Assembly (NCBI RefSeq): GCF_964204645.1
Contig: NC_134025.1
Location: 21,790,001 to 21,854,000 of the forward strand
DNA from: Tubulanus polymorphus
Taxonomy: Eukaryota > Nemertea > Palaeonemertea > Tubulaniformes > Tubulanidae
Length of the DNA: 64,000 nucleotides
Direction: 5' to 3'
Within the stretch, counting starts at the first letter, position 1. Every line of letters starts with the position of its first letter. A model generated the notes under the pieces. That model had not been told where the DNA came from and searched no databases. It saw only the letters and a program-made list of their open reading frames with translations. This document shows positions 24,568-39,476 of this stretch, one piece after another. The position numbers were made by a program, and so were the translations under genes.

Positions 24568-27500
24568 TATTTGTGCCCAAAAAGATCATTTTTGGCCTGA
24601 GGTCTGTTCTAAAATGGAACAGCCCAGTTTAGCACAGATTCACAGTGTGGATGCTTCATCCGTTCTAAATTGGAACATTCTAAAAGACATAGAGTGAACG
24701 CGGTAGTAATCTCGATAATTGGTAACATAATCCTACAAAATGAAGTCTCCATCTCACATTTCATCATCGTTATCCGTTATAGTCATCACATCATTAACAA
24801 GATATCTGTCTGCTGGTCGTTCGATAATGACGTCTGCTCAGAATACATCTCACGCCGTGCCGCCGCCGTGCGATAAAAAAAATCTACCGATACGATCAAT
24901 CTACATCGATACGTTTTACGCCCAAACGATTTTACACGGTACGCTATCGCTGGTCGGAATCGCCGCGAATATTCTCATTATCGTTACGATCGAACGTTAT
25001 ATGAAACGTAAATCTTATTACGTCTGCAAATTCGTAGCCGTCTTCGATTTATTGTTTCTCGTTTCGTTCGCGTTTTTGTACCCGATTCGGATGTTGTACG
25101 TCTACGCCGTTCTCGGCGACGTCGCGTTTCGTTTTCACGCGTTCCAATTCGGCGGTTGGATTTCGTACGTATTCGGATTCGCGTTCATATGGCTGCAGGT
25201 GTCGCGGAATTGGTCGATCGTTTTGCTCAGCGTCGACCGGTTAATTGTGATTTCGTTTCCGCTGCGCGCCGCACGATTCTGGACGAAAAACAAACAATTT
25301 TTTATCATGGTTTCGATGGTCGTTTTATGCGCGTTGGCAAACTGGCATCTCATAACACCTATGTCATTTCCAGCTTCTTATCGCTGGCCTTGTCTTAGAT
25401 TGAACATTCGTGTTTATACGCAGTACGGAGGCTTTAGCGTCTTTTATAAACGTACAAAGTTTTATTTACAGTTCTTAGATTACTACGAATATTACGTCTA
25501 CATGTTCGTAACGTCTATATTTCCTACTTGCATTCTGATAGTCGTCAATTTTCTATTAATGATGGTCTTACATCGTGCGACCGCGGCTAGACGGTCTCTT
25601 TGTCGCAGCAATTCGGTCGCCCAAACGAACGTCATCGACCTCCGCGCTCTCAGAAATGTTGTCGCGCTTGTCGTGTTTTTTCTGATCTGCGAAGTTACAG
25701 CTACGATGCCGCGACTTCTATCGATAAACGGTTACGTAATACACGATTATCGAATGCTGTTTATATTCTACCAGTTTGCTTTAATCTCAACCGTGTCCAA
25801 TTCGGTCGGTAATTTTTTCGTTCTGATTTCTACCGATAATAAATTCCGAAGTTTCGCGCGACGCGTGGTGGTGCCGCCTACCAGATTCAACAAAAATAGC
25901 CAAGTATAATGACTGAATTTGTGTTAGAAAAGTTTGTCATGAGTACAGACATCGGGTATGTTTTCATGTAGAAATCTAAGCTTGAAAACAGTTAGATTTG
26001 AATTGTTTTCGTCATTGACATGAACATGAAGTAACCAATAGCAAGTGCTGATTTTGGCGAACAAAAATGGCCACCAGTTGGCCATCTTGATTCTGACAGG
26101 GCCAATTTTTGGGCTGAAGATATATCTACAATATGTAGATACATGTATAAACCGAATATCAAGACAATTCATTGACGTTTTATAAAAATAACTGGATTCT
26201 GTCCACCAAGGCCGGGACAGATGACTGATGAAAAATGAACACAATTAAATTATTCAAAAACGAAAATAAAAATCTAAATCAAGCAATTTGCAAAAAGACA
26301 TTTCAGTCAGTCACTAAAAACAATCATCAAATATGATGGAGTTCTAAAATGACATACGAGGGAAGGCATATCGAGTAAACTGCACGAGTTAGGAGGTCAG
26401 ACTTTTGCATACTTACCGTTCTCCGGAATATTTTCGAGGTAGAGGAGAACTGGCAGTTTCGGAATAATCAGCCATGTCAATTTTTTCGTAATTCTTGACG
26501 CAGATTCCGCGCAGTAAAACTTCGGCCAACTGTTTCGCTAATGTCTGAATTGTAATAACGATATCAACGTTAACGCTTTAGATTGGCATGCGTCATATTG
26601 AAAAACGCAGGCCGGTGATAATGTACCAATATTATGGAATTGCCGTAGACACCACCGTAGACGCATTTGTTTAAACGATACCGGCACTCACCAGATGGCG
26701 CAACAAAAACACTTGCAGTGAAAATCGGTTCATTTTCAAAGAAATTTGAAATTGATTTTGAGGCTGCTATATCCAACAAGAGCCCCAAGGGGCACAATGG
26801 CCAGCCTGTCAGATTTGCTTTTTATAAATGATGTAATCTGTGGGTTATATTTATCAATATACACTCCCTGCTCAATGTCATTTACATAGTACAATCGTGT
26901 GTTAACACAGACAGCAGGAGCGAATGTAATATAGAAATACTAAGTTATTGTATTGTTCAACGCCCCTGGTGGCCATATACAAAAACCAATGAGCTTGAAA
27001 CTCACAAAGATCATAGACCATGTCATGAGCTACAACTTTCCAATTGATTGTGGTAGCAAAATATGCATAGGTACGAATGTAATATAGAAATACTAAGTTA
27101 TTGTATTGTTCAACGCCCCCTGGTGGCCATAAACAAAAACCAATGAGCTTGAAACTCACCTCAATCATAGAACATGTCATGAGCTACAACTTTCCAATTA
27201 ATTATGGTAGCAAAATATGCTTAAGTATCAAAATGATGTGGCTAAACTTTTTTTCCACCTACGAATGAGTACTGATGACCCCAAGATGGCCGCCAATTGC
27301 GTCATAATTGCCTGGTCAAAAATACCCTCTCGGATATAAAAGATCCTTTTCCAAAGAATACCCATTACAAATTACAATGAAAAATGGCACACCATTAGAA
27401 AGCTACAGGACTCAGAATTCAGGCCAAAATTAACATTTTTGGGAACAAAAAAGGTCACAGGACGGCCATCTTGAGTCCGATCGACCCAATTTTTCTCATG

Positions 27501-30500
27501 CCGATGGGCCCTTGGGGGATACAAATATATACGAATGATCAAGGTTATTGATAAAAGTGTCTTCAAAATTTCCCTCGAAAACTTCTAAAATGTGTAAAAA
27601 GTGCTGATTTTGGCGAACAACAATGGCTGCCAGTCGGCCATCTTGAATCTGACAGGGCCAGTTTTTGGCCTGAAGATGTGTCTAGGGTAGATACACGTAT
27701 AAACCAAATATCAAGTCATTACCTTGAAGCGTCTTCAAAACTTTGGAACTCTCACGAACTATCTAGATGGTTATCTCTCGACTCAATAGCTTCAAGACCC
27801 ATCTCAGAACAACTTTGTTCCATGCAGCATACCATTAACTCTCGGAAAGCGAATTGGATTTAACATTTTTTTTGGCAGAATAAAATTTGATTGAATTTGC
27901 AATTCGAGCACATGGCTAATTAGCATATCAAGTTCATACACTCGATTTGGGAAAAGCAATTTTTTTGCGAACCTTGCGCAATTGTCAAGGATGAATTTTC
28001 TGTAGAGCAAATAAAAATTCCTCCCAAACACCAAATCAACTAAAGATTTCATAGAAATCGATCTTGAAATACGATTTTAAATCTTAGAATAAAACCCGGA
28101 AGTAAAACAATAGACGATACCGCGGGTTCACGTGAACACCTGATTTCTGTAAACGAAATGTTGGTTGTGACAAAATTGTTCAGACGGTTTTAGGTGGTAA
28201 TTAGTACGGAAACGTAACAACCATGGTCGACTTATTCGATGAAATCAGGCCTATGTGATATCCAAATTTTGACTTTTTTATTCTCCAGACCTCCCTGATA
28301 TAGAAATAAAAAATTTTGGTGGTACGAATAGTAATAATAGTAATAATCACAGCGCCGACGGCGACAGAGCCGTGTCAGAGATCGGCGGAGTGAAAATTGC
28401 GGAGGTGGACGAACACGAAGAAGTAGGCTATTGAGCTACTTGAATCGCGAAAACTCCTGGCGCGGCCCCGACGCTTTTCGTTGATTAAGTAGTACAAATA
28501 TCAAGCAATGGGTTTTCACCACAATCTACCGCCGGTGTTTACCGGATTTCAATATCACTCCAAAATTCAAAGAAACCTCGAAATATCGAACCGCAACACT
28601 TTCGGTAGATATCCGCAGCTGCCCAACCGGGAAACTTATTTGTTGATAGCATCGATAGGATCCATCATCTTCTCCCGTCAAGGGATTCGAACCCACTAAG
28701 CTAAAGCCGTGCCAGAATCAGGTCGGGCCAATCACAGCGCTTGTAACAAACCACATTAGGCTTCTGTGGAATTTCCCAGTAAATGGGCCAATCAGCGAAC
28801 ACGTAGCGAACGCGGAAGTATTGTCGCGTGTTGATACATGACGTCATGCGCAAAAGCGCCAGTAATGAAATCACGATAATTCACGTGAACAGCTGCTGAT
28901 ATTTTTAGATAAACCAATCACAGGGAAGACACAACTTCCTGATTGGCTGATAAAAATTGAAATTTTCCCGATTTTATTTTCATGAAAAATGCAGAAAACA
29001 TTTTTATGAAAGCCTATTTCAAAATTCTGCTCGCTACGATTCCGAGAATGGATTACGCTTAAATACGTGATTTGTTCGAATATGCCCTCACTTGTCAAGC
29101 AAAAGAGCCTTTTGTGTGGAAACCATGTCATTTAAATTCGCTCCATTTGTATAGTAATAGGCTCAGCCTACGGCTGGCCTAAAAATTATCGAATGAAAGT
29201 CATCGGATAGATATAGGATTCGCTTTCTCATTAGTAAATCAATTTTCAGTGAAATGTATACCTTACACTGGGTGAGAATCAATTTGATGAATTGTTTGAT
29301 AACATTTGGATTTGGAAGCCTAAAAGTCCCGTTCAAATTTCATCGAAAATGAACTAATTTTACAATGTATAACTGATGTATTGTTGCGCCATCTGTGGCT
29401 CATTGAAAATTCAAAAAGATTTTTCCCTGGAAATGGTTACTGTTGTCTGCTAGCTTTCACCAAAATGCTTTTTTTATCCTTGTTATAAACACTTACCGGC
29501 CTCAAATTTTGAGTGGCTCTCGATTCTACCGCTCGCAGTAAATCTCTGAACGTCTTTATTGCACATGGTAATTGGCTGAAACAAAACAGAGCAGGTGGTC
29601 AGTCGACAGATGCAGTTGTGCAATAATGAGACTTCAAGGAGACTTGTTTCTAGAATAGTTATAAAATTAAAATTTACTAAGATTGGACCTTTATTATAAA
29701 CAGCTCTAATGCATCTACTTTCCAATGCTTCATTGAGAGTCTTGAAGTCAGTCGGGAAAACTCACCCATTTTTAATGTACAGTATCGGTGTGCGCTGAAT
29801 AGCTGTTTCCAATATCGGTCCCATCAGATCGCCGTGACTAACAAACTGGCCACTAGGTGCCACTGAAACACTGACGGCCACATTGCGTTGCCCTCGATCG
29901 ACTTCTTGCAGGTATAACAGACACAACTCACTCGCTTTTTCGTAGCATTTTATGATTGTATCTTCGCGTTCTTTTATCTTGTACTTACTCGTCGATGGTG
30001 GAGGCAACTTTTCTAAACTCATTCCTTGAAACATAAAAAATAGCATTCGCAAGTTAAGTAAAGTGAATTATCTATGCAATACTGTAGACTCGAATTGGAT
30101 CTTTTTTTTAACGATGAAAATCGAATTGGATTGTAAATATACTGTCAAAAATTCGAATTTTTGATACTGTATATATTTCATTACTGGTCAGAAAACAATT
30201 TTTCTAAATTGATTATCAAAGTTGGCCGGATCCAACTGTAGAATCTACTTCGTTAATTGTTGTTATTCAGTGTGCTGTACACATACAGCATCCAAAACCA
30301 AAATTGTTGAAAGTTTATTTAAAAATAACAGGACCTAAACACCTAACGTCCCGAGTGAGCTAAAATGTTTTAATATGTTTTATATCTTTCGATTTTTATT
30401 GTTCAATACTTATAACTTAACCCAAGGGTAAAGAAATAAAGATCAAACTCAGGGTAACTAACTCACCCTTCAAAGCATATGATTCGGCCACAATCTTCAA

Positions 30501-32685
30501 CATACGGCTCGACACACTTTCCAACGCGAGCTTATCGAGCTGGGCTTGTTCTAGTAGATTCAATGTTTCTTGATATTGTCCACTCGCGTATTTCAACTTG
30601 CTCAATAATAACTGAGCCTCGTGTTTGGATGCGACCTGTAATCCCGGAATTTAAACATTTAGCAAATAATCTACCATATATTAGGAAATGGACAAGACTT
30701 AAGCTAAACAGGTTGATCTTTATACCGGTATACATGTATATTCTATTCATGAATTAATTCAAAATAAGAAGTGCATGTAGAAGGATAAACAAAATCTTGT
30801 AGGCTTAAAATAAAATACTGGACTGCCTGTGAAGTAAAAAGTTAATCTATGAAATTCGAGGCCCATAAGCCCTATTTCTGCTTAAATAAAAGACACCTAA
30901 TCTGCGATCGGTCCATTTGCTGATTATTCGTGACAATATTTCATAGGAAAACTACGGCTCAGCTTCAGATAAAATGTTTAACCGTTAAGGCGTTTCAATT
31001 TTTTCTCGATTCATCAATTTAATAGTTGATGAGGCATCTACTACTAAGTTTGGCAAGATGACTGAATTGAATCATTTGAAACAAATAGACCTATAATGCC
31101 ACGAAACAGCCCAGTAATGACGCTTATCGACGCTAAAACATCTAGGAACAGAATGCTTGGCACTCTGATTTAGCGCCTTCTAAACGAATCAACTTCTCAC
31201 CTTGTTCTGGTCATCTTTTTTGATGACTTCATTAAGATATTTTTCGGCTTCCAATAGCTCGGCGGTATTTTGGTCGGATGGAGAGTCAGCTAACGCAGTC
31301 GGATTCCCGGATAGATACTGTTCGAGTTTCGATTCGCCGATTACCAAATGCACAAGAGTTTCTAGAATAGACAATAAATGACATTTCAGCATGAATTCTA
31401 CGGATGGAAAATATTGCAGTTGGCCCCCTTTGAACAGGGTCCCTAAAGAATATCAGTCATTCCTGGAAACATGGAGTTTTTTCGAGGAAAAGACAGAAAA
31501 AAAGTGTTTTAAAGGGAAAGATTCATTCACGCACTCGATACGGGATCTCAAGATGGCGAACTTGAACTTGAACTAGCAACAGGTCCGCAGTGAATTTTAT
31601 TTCGTAACAATTCAATCAAATAATGTTTTATCTTATTTAAGCTAGAATAAACATGATCCGGTTATAATAGATTCTGAATTTCACGTAAATATACACAGAA
31701 AATAAATTGGAAATAAAATTTATTTCGGTTCGGTATTGCGCTAAGCATTGTGGGAGATGACATCATTGAGATCGCGCGTGGAGTTCGTGAATTGACGTAA
31801 AATCGGAAAATTGGCGTATGCATAGTTATAAGATCGTATGGATTAACGAAACAACTGCGATATTCAGAAAATATAGAATGTTGTGCGCATTTGAAGCCCT
31901 CGATCATCGAAATCGGTGAAGGATTTCGTGTCGAACTCAACGTTTTAAATTTCGAAATCGGCAAAAACCGGCGTCATAGCATTTTCGGTCCAGGCGATTT
32001 CGGCCGTAATTTCGGTTGAAAGACATATAATTGACGATCTATTCATTGGAAGTTGACGAGATTAGTTTCGTTAGAAGCAGGAAGCTATTAGCTTTCATAT
32101 CATGCCTGGATTATCAAAATTGGATAAAAAATAACGAAATAGTAAGCGACCGAAGTTGAGTTGTTTGTGAGCGTCGTTAGCCCCCTTGTTATTTTACATA
32201 TACTATATACATTGGATTAACAGATTATCGTTTTTACATTAACTACAACTCTCGTTTTTACATTACCTACAACTCTGATACGAGCCCCTGTGAGTGACTC
32301 AGACAGCTGATCTTACTTAGCATCGGAAGGGTAACAAGGTCCTTGATAGGTTGAAGAAGCGCAATAGGCTAAAGGCGAATTTATGTTGCAGGCATTTTGA
32401 ATAGGCCTACTTATACTACACCGACCGACCGGACTAGCATTGGAGGAAACCGGCGGACGCTGGAAGACGTAAACCCGGAAGTAAAATAATTCGCATTTAT
32501 TCTGAGAAATTCTCCAAGAATCACGAACCTAATCCAGCCGATTTTGCTGTGATTTGTTTGGCCAATTCTACCGCTCGATTCCAATGGGCGTCACCTCTGC
32601 ATTTGTCGATCTCCGACTCTAAACGAGTCAATTTCGACTTTGCATGATGGGCACCTCCAGTATGAGGCGACCGAAGAGCCGCCAT
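17799..32685 (-). CDS. TTC7: Tetratricopeptide repeat protein 7 (TTC7)
   Basis: Nineteen coding exons, all in frame, give 844 residues (human TTC7B is about 843). In transcript order: 32529-32685, 31201-31361, 30467-30635, 29766-30024, 29497-29575, 26417-26544, 24262-24325, 23605-23742, 23295-23378, 23105-23209, 22686-22858, 22241-22313, 21922-22082, 21499-21615, 21082-21176, 19250-19393, 18955-19052, 18465-18661, 17799-17931. Family landmarks: GESKLEQYLSG, FRDLLRAVESR, AKQLAEVLLRGIC, LSLLLSAQKHCDEAL, ALMTCKHMLYIWKQYY, SRVEQALSEVASSMN, LAEKVLRDAV and VPFQVIPRLM. The protein is a TPR helical scaffold that holds PI4KA with EFR3 and FAM126 at the plasma membrane to make PI4P. I chose the MAALRSPH start over an upstream in-frame Met because it fits the family's N-terminus. 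The exon 11 acceptor (ttacttggag) is pyrimidine-poor. Intron 6 carries an antisense GPCR. Confidence 0.95.
20203..20490. mobile_element. piggyBac-like MITE (copy 1), in a TTC7 intron
   Basis: A 288-bp element bounded by TTAA on both sides, with ends CCCTTTCAGTGC... and ...ACACTGAAAGGG. TTAA target duplication and CCC-starting ends are the hallmark of piggyBac elements. An internal palindrome ACACCGCACTGCGGTGT is shared with the other copies. It is inverted relative to copies at 36.9, 37.6 and 50.5 kb (its GCAGCACCTGTC core is on the minus strand). Confidence 0.85.
24497..24570. repeat. (ACGT)n-(ACAT)n-(AT)n compound microsatellite
   Basis: Runs of ACGT, then ACAT/ACATAC, then AT, about 170 bp upstream of the nested GPCR's start codon. 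Confidence 0.9.
24740..25909 (+). CDS. Intronless class A GPCR, probably a peptide receptor
   Basis: One uninterrupted frame of 389 codons, antisense inside TTC7 intron 6. Seven hydrophobic segments are visible: TM1 with AANILIIVTI, TM2 with AVFDLLFLVSF (conserved Asp), TM3 ending VLLSVDRLIVISFPL, TM4 with SMVVLCALANW, TM5 with SIFPTCILIVV (conserved Pro), TM6 with FFLICEVTATMPRLL, TM7 with ALISTVSNSVGNFFVLIS. The layout recalls invertebrate FMRFamide-type peptide receptors, but the subfamily is a guess. Oddities: the DRY motif reads DRL, the TM7 NPxxY motif reads NSVGN, TM6 lacks the usual W of CWxP, and I see no clear cysteine at the top of TM3, though WPCLRLN supplies one in loop 2. A second Met at residue 30 (MTSAQNTS, with an N-glycosylation site) may be the real start. 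Lack of introns suggests an ancient retrocopy, common in this receptor class. Confidence 0.85.
   Translation: MKSPSHISSSLSVIVITSLTRYLSAGRSIMTSAQNTSHAVPPPCDKKNLPIRSIYIDTFYAQTILHGTLSLVGIAANILIIVTIERYMKRKSYYVCKFVAVFDLLFLVSFAFLYPIRMLYVYAVLGDVAFRFHAFQFGGWISYVFGFAFIWLQVSRNWSIVLLSVDRLIVISFPLRAARFWTKNKQFFIMVSMVVLCALANWHLITPMSFPASYRWPCLRLNIRVYTQYGGFSVFYKRTKFYLQFLDYYEYYVYMFVTSIFPTCILIVVNFLLMMVLHRATAARRSLCRSNSVAQTNVIDLRALRNVVALVVFFLICEVTATMPRLLSINGYVIHDYRMLFIFYQFALISTVSNSVGNFFVLISTDNKFRSFARRVVVPPTRFNKNSQV
26040..26175. repeat. Dispersed repeat, copy 1
   Basis: The block gtgctgattttggcgaacaa...ggccatcttga...ctgacagggcca...tataaaccraatatcaag recurs in the same orientation at about 27600-27730. Both copies lie in TTC7 introns flanking other repeats; an unclassified interspersed element. 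Confidence 0.7.
26265..26270 (+). terminator. Candidate polyadenylation signal of the nested GPCR
   Basis: AATAAA about 355 bases after the GPCR stop codon, still inside the TTC7 intron and just before TTC7 exon 6 on the other strand. Confidence 0.45.
26922..27228. repeat. Tandem duplication, period about 153 bp
   Basis: The segment starting gaatgtaatatagaaatac recurs 153 bp later with shared blocks gttattgtattgttcaacgc, aaaccaatgagcttgaaact and gagctacaactttccaatt. A few substitutions separate the copies. Confidence 0.85.
27600..27730. repeat. Dispersed repeat, copy 2
   Basis: Direct-orientation partner of the 26040-26175 repeat, with the same gtgctgattttggcgaacaa start and tataaaccaaatatcaagt end. 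Confidence 0.7.
28200..29490. other. TTC7 intron 5 interior, no exon
   Basis: Non-coding sequence with a tRNA-like B-box on the minus strand near 28690 (ggttcgaatcc) but no matching 5' half, and with scattered repeats. I see no additional exon needed between the TTC7 exons at 26417-26544 and 29497-29575, since they join in frame. Confidence 0.5.
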
Positions 32686-33676
32686 TTTACAACAACGTAG
32701 GATAATCTCGTCAATCCTGGTTACTCTGATGTTCATTTCAATTTCATAACTGCAAAATCAAAGATTTCTACACAATTTAATTCAATCTATTGAAATTTGT
32801 GAAGTTTTATGTGAAGAGTCGACACAAACAATTATGAGTCGGGTTTTTTAAAGCAAATTGAGAGACTATAGGTCACCGTCTTTATCGCTATGTAAGCCCC
32901 ACTCATTCGTTCACTTCCGCTTTAGAAATTAGAGGTAATGCACATTTCCGATTAGATTTGTGTTTATTTTCACGTATTTATGAGAAAAGGCGACCGCTTT
33001 TCTTCAGAAACGGCTTTTGGATGAAGGCTGTATGTTGTTCGTAATTATTTCAGGGCAATTTTAAATGTATCGAGGCGTTTCGTGGTGTATATTGTGCCGT
33101 TTCATAGGTACAGAATTTCAGAAAATCCATTCCCGGCCATCATCATTTACTCCATCTAACAGTTATTTATCCATGCAGTGAGTCTGTGGGTGCAACTTTT
33201 CAAATCGTACTCATACCTATAGATGCAAGTGTTTAAATTAGATAACTTTGTTTGATGGCCTGGAGACTCTGGCTGGCCTGTGCCCTTTTCCATACTGCTG
33301 TATGTATGTATGTATGGTAGTTTCTTCATGCCATGTGACGTGATGCCTTGACAATAAATAGGCCCTGACTTCTAGACATATTTGAGCGTACTGAAAAAGT
33401 CATAGCTCATATGATATTTCATTTGGATGCAGGGGCCAGATCACGCTGTATAGGCAACCCAAAGTCTTCGAAGTCGAATTGGAGTCTGGTGTGTTGATTC
33501 CATGATAATGAATACTGCCATAGTTCAGGCTTATCATTCTCATAGCCGAGGCATACTGAGTTCCATGCTGATGAGGATGACGCCTAAATACAACATGAAC
33601 AACTTCAATTTTCTTTTCACACATGATAAATCTTGTTATCCATCATTATGATTGTAGGCACAAGAGAGTGTAGAAG
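32686..33676. promoter_or_regulatory. Divergent promoter interval between TTC7 and RPS27A
   Basis: The start codons of TTC7 (minus) and RPS27A (plus) are about 1 kb apart and diverge. A plausible RPS27A non-coding first exon ends at 32934 (tcacttccgctttagaaattagag|gtaatg region, split here by its donor). The matching acceptor is gattgtag at about 33650-33657, leaving a short leader before the ATG. No TATA box was evident. TSS positions are inferred only. Confidence 0.4.
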
Positions 33677-36180
<2,504 letters not shown>

Positions 36181-36202
36181 ATGAATATGTAACATTTAGA
36201 AA

Positions 36203-36208
36203 AATAAA
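36203..36208 (+). terminator. RPS27A polyadenylation signal
   Basis: AATAAA 23 bases after the stop codon, giving the very short 3' UTR normal for ribosomal protein genes. Confidence 0.85.
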
Positions 36209-36915
36209 TGAAAAAAAAGTTATTAGAATTGCGGCTTTTCTTTTTGTGATTGTTCATTTTCGAGGTTTTAAGATCGGTGTATCATTAAAACATATCGATG
36301 GTCTTGTATCGACAGTCCTCGTGACTGATTTCCCTGTCTTTTCTTACGAGGATATCGTTCGAAGTCTCTTCTTGCATAATATGGTAATATGCAGTAGACA
36401 ATGTTTACCCTGGAGTCGATTGTGTGCCCAGACCGTACACATATACCTGTATAGTGGAACCTTGTTGCGAGAGCAAATTTGTTCGTTATAACATCATTTT
36501 ATCTGGTATGAAAATCAATTTGTCGTAGGATAAAATTATGACCAATAATAAATCGTATCCAAGTTTGTGAATAATTACATTCCACTGTCGAAGGGATTTG
36601 CTCCAAGATCTAGATAAAGACAAGGTATCAACCTTGGGACGAGTGTCAGTTCCATAAACCATCCTGGTCCATAGTACACACACCACCATCGCAAGGTATG
36701 CAATTTGTATTTTATCATGTGTTTTGCTACCAGGTAGTCCGGTTTGGCCTATGAGCAGGTCACCCTGTACCACGTTGACGTTGCTAGGTTAGGTAGTGAG
36801 AACTTAATTGTCAGCAGCCATCTGTGGTGATTGGTTCAGTATCATAGTTAAATGACTGAGGTCTATGAGTATCGCTTCTCAGGATATTCTTAAACCCTTT
36901 CTCAGAATATTCATA
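36209..36915. other. Intergenic between RPS27A and repeats
   Basis: No exon supported; short open frames only, lacking splice context. Confidence 0.5.
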
Positions 36916-37172
36916 AACCCGTTCAGTGCATTTACACCGCATTGTATAAATTGGACGGTGATAGACTTATTGCAGTGAACTGATGGAATCAGTTCTTATC
37001 TGTATTGAAAGATGGCAGCACCTGTTAAACAGTGATACATCAGTAACTATCGACACACCGGCTGCAACGGTGAAACGCTATGCCAATTATTTTCAACACA
37101 GGGATGGAATTGTTTAACTAAATCATCTCCAGCACTTTCGGGGATAAATAACTCGGCGCTGAAAGAGTTTTA
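36916..37172. mobile_element. piggyBac-like MITE (copy 2, degraded)
   Basis: Starts CCCGTTCAGTGC and ends GCGCTGAAAGAGTT, with the family core gaaagatggcagcacctgt inside. The TTAA flanks and several TIR bases are mutated, so this is an old copy. Confidence 0.7.
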
Positions 37173-37594
37173 GGACAGTTTGCAGGAATGATGTCTTTTA
37201 TGATAAATTTACAGTTGACTGCATGCTTAAGACTGTGAGGGAGATAGGTGATACTCAAGTGTCTGAGATAGACTGAGTCTACTTTGAGTCATAAATAAGT
37301 CTGTAGAAGTACATTGGAAAATTGATAACTGTCACAATTGAAAGCCCAAATTATCATTAGTACACATCATTTATTTTTACACGAAGTCATTTACAAATTC
37401 TACATTATTATCACAGAAAAACAAAAATGAATCGGGGCCTCATGAAAAAAATTGAACGATTTTACCATCACTCGTATGATATGTTGAAGGATCATATACA
37501 CCGTACAATAAGACCTGCTTAATCACGATTACACGAAAATCTGTATGAAAAATCATATAACACGAAATTTACAGAATACTAATGTCCGCATTAA

Positions 37595-37873
37595 CCCTTT
37601 CAGTGCTTCTACACCGCAGTGCGGTGTACGAATCAGTGATGGGTTTTGCTAGTACACCGCACTGCGGTGTATTGATTTAATTAGTAATTACTCTCTTGAA
37701 AGATGGCAGCACCTGTCAAACATAGTGAAATATTAGTAACTAACGATATACTGCGCCATGGAGTAGACGCACTATAGTGCTATTCCCGTTATTCAACACA
37801 CTAGGGTGGAATTTTTCAGTATTTTCAAATTATCTTCAGCACTATAGGGTATTAATTAGCCAGCACTGAAAGG
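37595..37873. mobile_element. piggyBac-like MITE (copy 3, well preserved)
   Basis: Flanked by TTAA at 37591-37594 and 37874-37877. Ends are CCCTTTCAGTGC and GCACTGAAAGGG, perfect inverted repeats. It has two ACACCGCAGTGCGGTGT-type palindromes and the core gaaagatggcagcacctgtc. Non-autonomous, with no transposase. Confidence 0.9.
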
Positions 37874-39476
37874 GTTAAGCAAGTTTACTATTAATTACTC
37901 ATTGACCAGCTGCAATTTTTTAAACCCAATTCTATATTCTTCTAATACCTTATTGCACTCCGTCATGTACATGTTTTGTAAAATAGAACTAAGACAAACT
38001 AAATCAAGATTACCGTTTAGATATAAGCTACATAATTTAAAAATATGCCTGGTATTTGTACAGTACTAGTAAAGCCATTCACTGAAGCTAGACGAGTCAA
38101 GATATCGGTGTTATCTTCAGCTAAGGATGACACCAGGCACAACCTGAATACGTGCAGATGCCAAAGCCTTCAATATTTTCAGACGTCCATGGGAAATCGG
38201 GGCTTCTGGTCAAACTAACAATATAAATTAGGTTTACGCCCGTATACGCCGAGCAGCTCTGAAGAATACTGCTGCATACACTGAGCAGAAAATTTCTAAT
38301 TGTCAACACATTTTTATATATGATGAAACTCATACATTAACTTTTTTTTCTATACAAACATAATTTAGATATTTACAAATTTCACATGCAATGTACAATG
38401 AGAAAAACAATTATAACAATCAATTGATTAGAAAACCATTATCTCGTATCTTTAAAACAATTTGAAATTTTAGTAACCAAAAAATTATGACAAATAGTTA
38501 GTAAACGGCAGATTGTTCTAATGAAAGGAAGAACATTTCATTGAAATAATATACCAGTTAACTGTATAGAAATGGTTTTTTGAGACAGAATTTGTAAAAA
38601 TGCCAGTGCATTGTTAATGTAATCTAATATTTCAATTGCCTTACTCAACTTTGTGCAAGTACATCGTATCAATCTGCAGCCTGAACCCAACCCTCAGACA
38701 TCACAATTATTGGTGAGTCTGATGATCACTTATTGAAAGTGTGGTGATAAAATATCTGGTATTAGTAGTGAATTTTATAGTGTTTACTGTCAAAAAGAAA
38801 AGGGTTGGGTCCAAGCTACACATCGATACCTACTAAACGAAACCAGTGACTGGGAATGTTTTTAATTGAATTACACATGTTGAAATGGTTAACACTGTTT
38901 GCAGTGAAAGGAATTTCTCCAAAATCATTACGAATATTGATACAAACATATACACAGCTAAGCCTGCTTGATCCGGATTGGTAAGACTTCGGATCCAGAT
39001 CCACGAATTGAGAATTTGACCCTATTTGAATCCTAAAAATAACCAGGTGATAATCATTTAACAGACCGTTTGCATTCTAAGGCACGGATCTCTTAAAACT
39101 TGCGTGATAAATTTAGACGGCTCACAGGCCCGTACCCAGGAAGGTGTGAACGAACCTCCCCAATACTTTTTGTGTGAGAAAATTTATTGGATTACGCATA
39201 GTGTTTCAGTGACTTTGTAATATTAAATATTCACTAACATTGACTGGAAATATCTCTCAAACGCTTCAAGTTTTCAAAATTTTCTTAAACCCCTGCAGGG
39301 AGCTTCACGCATGCTATTGCCGGCTCCACCATATTTGAATCCACACCCACCCAAAGTAGAGTCTGTGTACGGGCCTGGCTCATGATAATCCAGATAAAGT
39401 TAGCTTTGCTATATTTCCAAATGATTGTCCTAATATTGAAGGAGGATATTGTTTGATGAACCGGTCGTCTTTTCGA
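37874..39476. other. Probable 3' UTR and downstream of TRIM9/67, with a MITE
   Basis: No coding exon. It may include a long TRIM9/67 3' UTR; an AATAAA on the minus strand lies near 37370. An element with inverted CAGGCCCGTAC ends spans about 39121-39381. Confidence 0.4.
39121..39381. mobile_element. MITE with CAGGCCCGTAC termini
   Basis: The left end cacaggcccgtacccagg and right end gtgtacgggcctggc are inverted repeats around about 230 bp. It lies within 100 bp of the TRIM9/67 stop codon, in the presumed 3' UTR. Confidence 0.55.

Noticed and set aside
28660-28720. tRNA-like sequence on the minus strand (ggttcgaatcc B-box)
   Set aside because: Only a 3'-half resemblance; no A-box, anticodon arm or acceptor pairing found. 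Perhaps SINE debris.
33560-33640. Possible extra snoRNA (gctgatgagg) upstream of the RPS27A start codon
   Set aside because: No D box or terminal stem at the expected distance.
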